The notes under the pieces: generated by a model | Told to the model about the DNA's origin: nothing | Databases searched by the model: none | What the model saw: the letters and a program-made list of their open reading frames with translations, nothing else | Program-made: the position numbers and the translations under genes | Source of the DNA: Clostridiaceae bacterium | GTDB taxonomy: Bacteria; Bacillota; Clostridia; Oscillospirales; Acutalibacteraceae | Direction of reading: 5' to 3' | DNA length: 38,708 bases | NCBI GenBank assembly: GCA_016296885.1 | Contig: JAEDHT010000017.1 | Location: 1 to 38,708, forward strand | Shown: positions 16,398-22,409 of the stretch, in pieces | How positions within the stretch are numbered: position 1 is the stretch's first letter | Layout: every line of letters begins with the position of its first letter

Positions 16398-17552
16398 ATG
16401 GATAATCAAGCGAATTTTAAACCATTATGCGATAAATATAGAAAATGCAGTGGATGTCAGTTGCAAAACATGGAATATGAAAGGCAGTTGGCATGGAAAA
16501 ATGCCCAGATTAAAAGAAAAATAGGCTCCTTTTGCAAGGTTGAACCAATCATCGGAATGGATTATCCGAATAATTATAGAAATAAACTCAATCTTTTCTT
16601 TAAAAATTCAAAATCAAACGGAATGATAGCAGGTATATATCAATCTGCTAACGAGGGAATAGTGGGCATTGATGATTGTATGATTTGTGATAAACAGACA
16701 ACAGAAATCATACCAACTCTTCTAAAGCTTATGAAAAGCTTTAAGATTAAGCCATACAATACTGATGAGCACACCGGATACATCAGAAATGTAATAATTC
16801 GCAAGGGAAACAAAACTGGCGAAATTGCACTTTTATTTATTGTAGGGAAGAAAGAAAACCGCTTTAAACCTGCTTTTATAAATGCTCTTTTAAAGTCGCA
16901 TCCTAATATAAAGACTATTGTGCTTAATTTTAACGACGCTAAGCGTCTTTACAATGGCGAGAGAATTGAAATTCTTTATGGTAACGGAAAAATAGCTACT
17001 GAGCTGTACGGAAAAACATTTAGAATTTCGCCGGATGCATTTTGTCAGGTTAATTCTGCTCAGACAGAGATACTTTACTCAACAGCACTGGACAAGGCTG
17101 ATCTTAACAAAAACGATGTAATGATAGATGCATATTGTGGCAGCGGAACTATTGGTATAGTTGCCTCTGACAAAGTGAAAAGGGTTATTGGAGTGGAAAT
17201 CAACTCCTTTTCCATAGCTGATGCCAAAGAAAATGCTCAGATAAACAACGTGAATAATATTGAATTTTTCTGTGATGATTCTGAGAGGTTTATGCAACAA
17301 AATACAGACTGCGGAGCAAATGTGGTGGTGACTGACCCGCCTAGGGCAGGGTGCAGTAAAAAATTCTTAGATGCTATTTGCATATTGTCTGCGCAGAGAG
17401 TTGTGTATATTAGCTGTAATGTGGATTCGCTTGCTCGTGATTTAAGCTATCTTTCAAAAAGAGGCTATAAGGCGAAATTTGCACAAGGTGTTGATATGTT
17501 TCCTTTTACAAAGGGTATAGAGACAATAGTGGTGCTGGAAAAAACAAATTAA
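16398..17552 (+). CDS. rlmD: 23S rRNA (uracil-5-)-methyltransferase, RlmD/RumA type
   Basis: This 384-residue enzyme starts at ATG 16398, with GGAG 7 bases upstream. The N-terminal cysteine cluster (CDKYRKCSGCQLQNM plus a later CMIC) is the 4Fe-4S site of the RumA/TrmA-like family. The SAM-binding Rossmann core shows DAYCGSGTIGI and GVEIN. VVTDPPRAGC, then VVYISCNVDSLARDL with the catalytic Cys, complete the m5U signature. Such enzymes methylate U1939 or U747-type sites of 23S rRNA, or U54 of tRNA. Firmicute paralogues are hard to separate by sequence, so the exact target is not certain. There is no N-terminal TRAM domain: the protein opens directly with the cysteine cluster and is shorter than classical RumA. 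It is monocistronic. Confidence 0.85.
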   Translation: MDNQANFKPLCDKYRKCSGCQLQNMEYERQLAWKNAQIKRKIGSFCKVEPIIGMDYPNNYRNKLNLFFKNSKSNGMIAGIYQSANEGIVGIDDCMICDKQTTEIIPTLLKLMKSFKIKPYNTDEHTGYIRNVIIRKGNKTGEIALLFIVGKKENRFKPAFINALLKSHPNIKTIVLNFNDAKRLYNGERIEILYGNGKIATELYGKTFRISPDAFCQVNSAQTEILYSTALDKADLNKNDVMIDAYCGSGTIGIVASDKVKRVIGVEINSFSIADAKENAQINNVNNIEFFCDDSERFMQQNTDCGANVVVTDPPRAGCSKKFLDAICILSAQRVVYISCNVDSLARDLSYLSKRGYKAKFAQGVDMFPFTKGIETIVVLEKTN

Positions 17553-17566
17553 TATAAAAGACGAAC

Positions 17567-17800
17567 GGAGCTGTCGCATTAAGGTTAATATGCACGAATA
17601 AACGAGGCTGTTTTCAAAATCGGCTCCCTCTGACGAGGGAGCTGTCGAGTGAAACGAGACTGAGGGAGAGAAAAACTGCATTTTTGCAGGATTTTTACCT
17701 TTTCTCTCCCTCCGTCAAAACTTCGTTTTGCCACCTCCCTCATCAGAGGGAGGCGCAAATTGTGCAAATTGCTTCTAACGCAACAGCTCCTTTTTATTTT
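17567..17800 (+). terminator. Terminator of the methyltransferase gene, split by a repeat insertion
   Basis: GGAGCTGTCGCATTA (17567-17581) is the near-perfect complement of TAACGCAACAGCTCC (17776-17790), which is followed by TTTTTATTTT. The arms are about 190 bp apart because the repeat at 17622-17754 lies between them. I read this as a former compact terminator opened by an insertion. Confidence 0.6.
17622..17754. repeat. MITE-like palindromic repeat with arms of about 53 bp
   Basis: The left arm starts GGCTCCCTCTGACGAGGGAG and ends GGGAGAGAAAA. The right arm, read in reverse complement, starts GCCTCCCTCTGATGAGGGAG and also ends GGGAGAGAAAA. The arms enclose a small CTGCA-TTTT-TGCAG hairpin. 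I recall closely related CCCTC-rich palindromes scattered through gut Clostridia genomes. It codes for nothing. Confidence 0.75.
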
Positions 17801-17900
17801 ATGCCACTTGATGCAAGAATTAGATTTTTCTGAAAAATGCGTCAAAAAGGGTATAGTTTGTATTACTGCACACCTCCACACCCTTGCACAAAAAACCAAA

Positions 17901-17931
17901 CAAAAATCCCCCAAGCCGAAAGGCCTAGGGG
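17901..17931 (-). terminator. Terminator of the cohesin gene
   Basis: Minus strand: CCCCTAGGCC-TTTC-GGCTTGGGGG (10 bp with two G-T wobbles) followed by GATTTTTGTTT, 44 bp beyond the stop. Confidence 0.85.
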
Positions 17932-17975
17932 AATTTTGATTAAAAATTAAGTTTTAATTATCAGTAAACTGATAA

Positions 17976-18686
17976 TTAAGCTCTCTTCTTAGAAACGAGA
18001 ACTACAACTGCTGCTGCGAATACGAGCATCATAGCAACTGTAGCAACGTCGCCTGTTACAGGAGCCTTGTTTTCGTCAACCTTATCAGAGCTTGTGTCTG
18101 TGCTTGTGTCTGTGCTTGTGTCAACTGGCTTATCTGTTGTTGTGTCTTTGTCAGACTCGTCAACTTTTACGCACTCAACTTTTGCTTCAGCTGTAACGCC
18201 GGATGTGATGTCGTTCTTAGCAACACCATCAGCAGCCTGGAGAGTCTCAGGATCGATTGTTACGTCAAAGAGCTCTTCAGATGCGAAAGAAATCTTTGTG
18301 TCTTCTACATCTTTCTTAACGTCGAATGTGATCTTGATAAGAGCGCCGCCCTTAGAGAAATCACGACCGTTAGCACCGTCAGCAGCGTTGAAAAGAACTG
18401 TGCCAGCCTCGTTGAGGTTTGTTGTACCGCTGTTGAATACAGGATACTCTACGCTTCTTACGTTAGCGATGGAGAGAACTTCTGCATCATACTTAACAGT
18501 AGCGTTGATAGCTGCTACATAATGAGTGTCGTCACCATACTTAAGAGAAGCTGTGTAGATAACCTTGTCGCCCTCATGGAGAACGCCTGTGCTTGCGTCT
18601 GCTTCGTTTGCTGCGGATGCGTTTACGATGCAAAGACTAGCCATTGTAATGATTGCAAGGATAACGCTGAGTAACTTTTTGGACAT
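17976..18686 (-). CDS. Cell-wall-anchored single-cohesin protein (anchoring scaffoldin)
   Basis: This 236-residue protein starts at ATG 18686 behind AGGAGG (spacing about 9). The signal peptide covers about 1-25 (ending NASAA). Residues about 33-165 resemble a cohesin: VLHEGDKVIYTASL at the start, AAINATVKYDAEVLSI, then GGALIKITFDVKKD near the end, the usual strand pattern. A Thr/Ser/Asp linker follows (KPVDTSTDTSTDTSSD). The C terminus has APVTGD, a hydrophobic helix and KKRA, a sortase signal of the variant xPxTG type. It would tether one dockerin-bearing protein to the wall, like R. flavefaciens ScaE-type anchors or the anchored scaffoldins reported for R. bromii. Cohesin assignment is by eye; its specificity is unknown. 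A long leader precedes it. Confidence 0.72.
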   Translation of the reverse strand: MSKKLLSVILAIITMASLCIVNASAANEADASTGVLHEGDKVIYTASLKYGDDTHYVAAINATVKYDAEVLSIANVRSVEYPVFNSGTTNLNEAGTVLFNAADGANGRDFSKGGALIKITFDVKKDVEDTKISFASEELFDVTIDPETLQAADGVAKNDITSGVTAEAKVECVKVDESDKDTTTDKPVDTSTDTSTDTSSDKVDENKAPVTGDVATVAMMLVFAAAVVVLVSKKRA

Positions 18687-18925
18687 AATAGTTTTCCTCC
18701 TAAAAAATATAAATGTTTTTATGAATACCTAATTGAAAATTAAACTCAAAGGCGGATGAAATCAAACAGAAAAAGCAAGGCAATTCAGTGCAAATATTAT
18801 CATAGAAATTATTACAAATAATCGTGATAAGATCAAATCTAATATCATTACTTTATCACACATGCTTAGACGCCTGATATCACCAACATTCGACCTTAAG
18901 CCCAATCGGTGAATTCATTGACACG

Positions 18926-18954
18926 ATTATAGCATACGCTTTATCAAAAATCAA
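18926..18954 (-). promoter_or_regulatory. Promoter and long leader of the cohesin gene
   Basis: Minus strand: TTGATT (18954-18949), 17-bp spacer, TATAAT (18931-18926) with TGC before it. This gives a leader of about 230 bases (18687-18920) with no ORF. The adjoining 18956-19010 is runs of A and T with no gene. Confidence 0.65.
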
Positions 18955-19068
18955 TCTTTTTTTATATTTTTTTAAAAAAAAATCGAAATTTTTTAAAAAA
19001 AGAGCAAAAATACAGCTTAAAAAGCGTGTGTTATAGCAAATGGTAATTGTTTGATACCAAAATAACAG

Positions 19069-20082
19069 TTAATCGTAGCCATTAAGATTGTGTGATTGCC
19101 AGTTCCATGAGTCGGCGCACATATCATTTAAATCATATTTTGCTTCCCATCCGAGCATTTCCCTCGCCTTTGAGGCGTCTGCATAACATTCTGCAACATC
19201 ACCCGGGCGACGAGCTTTTATTTGATAAGGAATTTTCAAATTGTTGGCACTTTCAAATGCTTTTACGATATCCAAAACTGAATACCCCTTGCCTGTTCCA
19301 AGATTAAATATCTCTACGCCATTGTTTTTCTCTGCGTATTGTATTGCTTTCACGTGACCTTTAGCCAAATCTACAACATGGATATAGTCACGCACGCCGG
19401 TACCATCCGGAGTGGGGTAATCATTACCGAACACGCCAAGCTCTTTCAGCTTGCCGGCTGCAACCTGAGTGATATATGGTAACAGGTTGTTAGGAATACC
19501 ATTTGGATCCTCGCCGATTCTGCCACTCTTGTGAGCACCTATTGGGTTGAAATATCTCAAAAGTACAACTGATAAATTTTTGTTAGCAGTTGCGGCATCT
19601 GTGAGTATCTGCTCTATCATAAGCTTTGTAAAGCCATAAGGGTTTGTGCAACCTGTTTTCATATCTTCTACAAGCGGTACTTTCTCCGGTACACCATACA
19701 CGGTGGCAGAAGAGCTAAATACAATCTTGTTTACATTATGCTTCTCCATAACCTCCAGAAGGGTCAATGTTGTATCGAGGTTGTTGCGATAATACATAAT
19801 TGGCTTTGCGCAAGATTCACCCACAGCTTTGTAACCGGCAAAATGAATAACTGCGTCAATTTCATTTTCATTAAAAAGCTTATCAAGTGCATCCTTATCA
19901 GCTACATCTATATTATAGAAAGCAGGAGCTTTTCCTGTAAGCTCTTTTAGACGATTGAGTACCTCAGGCTTGCTGTTAGAATAGTTGTCAGCAATAACAA
20001 CATCATACCCTGCTTCACAAAGCTCCACATATGTGTGAGAGCCAATGTATCCTGCACCACCGGTGCATAAAATTTTTCCCAT
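19069..20082 (-). CDS. galE: UDP-glucose 4-epimerase
   Basis: This 337-residue cytoplasmic enzyme interconverts UDP-glucose and UDP-galactose for galactose use and surface glycan precursors. The NAD-binding GGAGYIGSHT is at the N terminus. The catalytic Ser/Tyr/Lys set appears as SSSATVYG and NPYGFTKLMIE, followed by LRYFNPIGAH and the C-terminal RRPGDVAECYAD. Length and motifs are standard. The start at ATG 20082 gives the usual N terminus but is preceded by a run of C residues (GACCCCCCCTATGGG) and no Shine-Dalgarno at normal distance; AAAGG lies about 14 bases away. It is transcribed alone, upstream of the cohesin gene on the same strand but more than 380 bp from it. No galK or galT is near. 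Confidence 0.95.
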   Translation of the reverse strand: MGKILCTGGAGYIGSHTYVELCEAGYDVVIADNYSNSKPEVLNRLKELTGKAPAFYNIDVADKDALDKLFNENEIDAVIHFAGYKAVGESCAKPIMYYRNNLDTTLTLLEVMEKHNVNKIVFSSSATVYGVPEKVPLVEDMKTGCTNPYGFTKLMIEQILTDAATANKNLSVVLLRYFNPIGAHKSGRIGEDPNGIPNNLLPYITQVAAGKLKELGVFGNDYPTPDGTGVRDYIHVVDLAKGHVKAIQYAEKNNGVEIFNLGTGKGYSVLDIVKAFESANNLKIPYQIKARRPGDVAECYADASKAREMLGWEAKYDLNDMCADSWNWQSHNLNGYD

Positions 20083-20121
20083 AGGGGGGTCACCAGCCTT
20101 TCAATTAATATGTGTGGAATA

Positions 20122-20220
20122 AAATGTGCTGATTATCGAATAAATATGTAGTAAAAAGCTAATAATACTTGAGCACATTTCCTACAGATGAATTATATCA
20201 TACGAGCTGATAATTTAAAA
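20122..20220 (-). promoter_or_regulatory. galE promoter and structured leader
   Basis: Minus strand: -10 TATAAT (20197-20192) with TGA before it and a weak -35 (TTTTAA near 20220-20215). In the leader, AAATGTGCT (20180-20172) pairs perfectly with AGCACATTT (20130-20122) across 41 bases. The start codon then sits in a CCCTATGGG context without a close Shine-Dalgarno. Confidence 0.5.
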
Positions 20221-20243
20221 GAAAAATTTTATAAATTTTTTTG

Positions 20244-20272
20244 TTGACAAACATTGGTAGTTGTGGTATCAT
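20244..20272 (+). promoter_or_regulatory. Promoter of tRNA-Gln
   Basis: TTGACA (20244-20249), 17-bp spacer, TATCAT (20267-20272) with TGG before it, 13 bp before the mature tRNA. Confidence 0.85.
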
Positions 20273-20285
20273 ATGTAGGCAATAT

Positions 20286-20361
20286 TGGGCTATAGCCAAG
20301 CGGTAAGGCAACGGACTTTGACTCCGTCATCTCGCTGGTTCAAATCCAGCTAGCCCAGCCA
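20286..20361 (+). tRNA. tRNA-Gln(TTG)
   Basis: Complete cloverleaf. The acceptor arm TGGGCTA/TAGCCCA is perfectly paired. The D-arm starts GCCAAGCGGTAAGGC. The anticodon stem ACGGA/TCCGT holds loop CTTTGAC (anticodon TTG). The T-arm is GCTGG-TTCAAAT-CCAGC. The discriminator G and CCA are encoded. Confidence 0.97.
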
Positions 20362-20364
20362 GAA

Positions 20365-20395
20365 AAAAGTTCAAGTCTATGACTTGAACTTTTTC
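20365..20395 (+). terminator. Terminator of tRNA-Gln
   Basis: AAAAGTTCAAGTC (20365-20377), loop TAT, GACTTGAACTTTT (20381-20393) and further T. Confidence 0.85.
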
Positions 20396-20408
20396 ACTTG
20401 TATTAGAG

Positions 20409-20486
20409 TATCTGTGGAATATTTTGTTTAAACCGAGAGAGTACAGATAGAAAGTTTTGGAAACGCTTTGACAAAGCGTATTTTTT
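20409..20486 (+). promoter_or_regulatory. Attenuator-like leader of mntP
   Basis: TATCTGT (20409-20415) pairs perfectly with ACAGATA (20443-20449), enclosing 27 bases. After this comes a complete intrinsic terminator, ACGCTTT-GAC-AAAGCGT (20463-20479) plus ATTTTTT, which ends only 17 bases before the mntP start. A terminator between promoter and gene implies conditional read-through, such as by a riboswitch or protein. I cannot see the conserved core of the yybP-ykoY manganese riboswitch. The promoter is unclear; TTGTAT (20398)/TATTTT (20420) is one weak option and would start transcription inside the first helix. Confidence 0.5.
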
Positions 20487-20503
20487 ATATATAGGAGTAA
20501 ATT

Positions 20504-21073
20504 ATGGGATTGTTTGAACTAATCTTCATATCAGTTGGTTTAGCAATGGATGCATTTGCAGTGTCTGTATGCAAAGGGCTTAATATGAAAAAAATAAATT
20601 TTGTGCATGGGGGCATAATTGCTCTTTCCTTTGGGCTTTTTCAAGGTGTTATGCCACTCATAGGGTATATGCTCGGCACAAATTTTGAAAAATACATAAC
20701 CACATACGACCATTGGCTGGCATTTGGGTTGCTTGCGTTTATTGGCGGAAAAATGATTTTCGACGTTATCAAAAGCAAGGATGACGATGAGGGCTTGTCA
20801 AATAAATTCGATGTAAAAGAGCTTCTAATCCTATCAGTTGCCACAAGTATAGATGCACTTGCCGTGGGCATTACCTTTGCTTTTTTGAATGACAATAATA
20901 TAATATTTTCTGTAAGCGTTATAGCAGTTATCACTTTTGTCCTTTCGTTTGCAGGGGTGGTGATAGGGAATACCTTTGGTGCTAAGTTTAAGGAGAAAGC
21001 GGAGATTTTTGGTGGTGCTATTCTGATCTTGATTGGTATAAAAATACTTATGGAACATCTATTTGTAAAATAA
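20504..21073 (+). CDS. mntP: Manganese efflux pump MntP
   Basis: This 189-residue, six-helix membrane protein starts at ATG 20504, with AGGAG 6 bases upstream. It has the two-fold repeat typical of the family (DUF204): GLAMDAFAVSVCKG near residues 13-26 and ATSIDALAVGITF in the second half. Each carries the conserved Asp of the proposed transport path. GGKMIFD and the final GGAILILIGIKILMEH also match. It exports Mn2+ and protects against manganese excess. Loop 3 carries an acidic KSKDDDEG stretch. A terminator hairpin sits just upstream, suggesting metal-dependent attenuation. It is monocistronic. Confidence 0.93.
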   Translation: MGLFELIFISVGLAMDAFAVSVCKGLNMKKINFVHGGIIALSFGLFQGVMPLIGYMLGTNFEKYITTYDHWLAFGLLAFIGGKMIFDVIKSKDDDEGLSNKFDVKELLILSVATSIDALAVGITFAFLNDNNIIFSVSVIAVITFVLSFAGVVIGNTFGAKFKEKAEIFGGAILILIGIKILMEHLFVK

Positions 21074-21074
21074 A

Positions 21075-21113
21075 AAGGAAGTTATCGGCTGGCATGGTCG
21101 ATAGCTTCCTTTT
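21075..21113 (+). terminator. Bidirectional terminator between mntP and the small minus gene
   Basis: A 13-bp stem, AAGGAAGTTATCG (21075-21087) with CGATAGCTTCCTT (21099-21111), has one wobble. TTTTCT follows on the plus strand and TTTTATTTT on the minus strand. Confidence 0.85.
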
Positions 21114-21120
21114 CTATATA

Positions 21121-21441
21121 TTATATTTTTTTAAAAACAAATCCGCCCTCGGTGCAAAACACGAGATATCCATCTTCTATCTTAATATTTATAATCTCAT
21201 CACCGAAATTTATAGTATCATTTTCAATTTTACCTGATACAACTTCGTTTGATTCGTTATTAGTATGTAATTCTACAATGCCACTTTCGTTAATCACTAA
21301 AGTTTGTTGTAATTCGGGGTCGCTTTGTGCTATATCCGCATAATTTAGTGATGGAAGTTCTTTTTTCATCTGCAATTCAAAGTCTATTATTTTTTCTGAA
21401 TCATAGCTACCGGCGATAAGCCACTTTCCCTCATATTTCAT
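21121..21441 (-). CDS. Small soluble protein, function unknown
   Basis: This protein of about 106 residues starts at ATG 21441, where AGAGGTG lies 8 bases upstream; the in-frame GTG at 21450 overlaps that site. It begins MKYEGKWLIAGSYDSEK and ends with a beta-rich stretch (INIKIEDGYLVFCTEGGFVF). The pattern of short strands (GKIENDTINFGDEI) resembles small lipocalin-like or copper-resistance-like beta barrels, but I recognise no family. There is no signal peptide. It is the last gene of a co-oriented minus-strand run after degV, though the degV hairpin between them may separate the transcripts. Confidence 0.6.
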   Translation of the reverse strand: MKYEGKWLIAGSYDSEKIIDFELQMKKELPSLNYADIAQSDPELQQTLVINESGIVELHTNNESNEVVSGKIENDTINFGDEIINIKIEDGYLVFCTEGGFVFKKI

Positions 21442-21472
21442 TTCATACACCTCTTTTGCTTCTAAATTTTAT

Positions 21473-21499
21473 GCCCGTGTGATTGATATGCACACGGGC
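21473..21499 (-). terminator. Stem-loop after degV
   Basis: GCCCGTGTG (21473-21481) pairs perfectly with CACACGGGC (21491-21499), 15 bp beyond the degV stop. On the minus strand the tail is ATAAAATTT, so termination may be partial. The T-rich side faces the plus strand. Confidence 0.6.
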
Positions 21500-21513
21500 A
21501 AAGTTTTTCATTT

Positions 21514-22374
21514 TTATTTTTCTGTTATAAAGAATATTCCGGCGGTATATGGACCGCAATGAGAAGATATTGTGCAACAGGCAGTGCAAACAAAAACTTC
21601 AGAAAAAATATTCTTTTCTTTTATATATTCTACTATTTCAGATACATCTTCATCTTTAAGACCGGCATGGGTAAAATAAACCTTATCAGGAATTATTCCC
21701 TCAAATAGTGAAAGCTTGTAGTCAATATATTCTTTAAAGGTTGCCACATATTTGCCTCTGAATTTCTTTCCAACGGTCATTGTGCCGTGGTCATCATATG
21801 AAATCTCAATGCATGGCTTCAATTTAAGAAGATTTGCACCAAGTGCCACCAGCGACGAGCATCTGCCACCTGCAGCAAGGAAGTTTAACCTATCAAGAAT
21901 AAAGCTTCCATGAATTCTAGATGAATAATCTTCTAGAAGTGGTAATATCTCTTCAACTTTCTTACCCTCTTTTGCAAGCTCCACAGCCTTAATCGCTATT
22001 AGGCCTGTCCCGGTAGATAGATTTCTGCTATCAAATGGATGGAGCTCAGGAATCTGCTTGCTTAGGATCATTGCATTTTGATAACACGCAGAAAGCCCCG
22101 AACCAATATTAAGATGAATAATCTCGTATCCGTCATTGATGAATGGTTCAAAAAAATCTTTATATTCGCCAATGCTGATAGATGCTGTTTTTGGGAGTTC
22201 ACCTGTTTCGTCAAATTTATTGTAAATGTCTGACGGTGTTATATCCACATTGTCATAATGACTCGTGTCATTATAGTTAATATGAAGCGGAATTGTACGT
22301 ATACCATATTTTTGTAACAATTCCGGTGTCAAGTCACACGTACTGTCAGCAGTGACAATTATTTTATTTGGCAT
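21514..22374 (-). CDS. DegV family fatty-acid-binding protein
   Basis: This 286-residue protein starts at ATG 22374, with GGAGG about 10 bases upstream. The N-terminal VTADSTCDLTPELLQKYGI and IPLHI motifs, PKTASISIGEY and NIGSGLSACYQNA are diagnostic of DegV. These proteins (FakB-like) bind a fatty acid between two domains and present it to a FakA-type kinase for phospholipid synthesis. The C-terminal domain is shown by GGRCSSLVALGANLLKLKP and by YFTHAGLKDE. Firmicutes usually have several paralogues, so which lipid this one binds is open. It lies 35 bp downstream of thrS and is probably co-transcribed. The unusual Cys-rich end (VCTACCTISSHCGP) is a noticeable variant of the common tail. Confidence 0.92.
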   Translation of the reverse strand: MPNKIIVTADSTCDLTPELLQKYGIRTIPLHINYNDTSHYDNVDITPSDIYNKFDETGELPKTASISIGEYKDFFEPFINDGYEIIHLNIGSGLSACYQNAMILSKQIPELHPFDSRNLSTGTGLIAIKAVELAKEGKKVEEILPLLEDYSSRIHGSFILDRLNFLAAGGRCSSLVALGANLLKLKPCIEISYDDHGTMTVGKKFRGKYVATFKEYIDYKLSLFEGIIPDKVYFTHAGLKDEDVSEIVEYIKEKNIFSEVFVCTACCTISSHCGPYTAGIFFITEK

Positions 22375-22409
22375 TTAACATTAACCTCCGCAGAAAATAA
22401 TAGGATGTA

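Noticed and set aside
20395..20503. yybP-ykoY manganese riboswitch
   Set aside because: The conserved loop sequences of that family are not recognisable; only an attenuator-like architecture can be supported.
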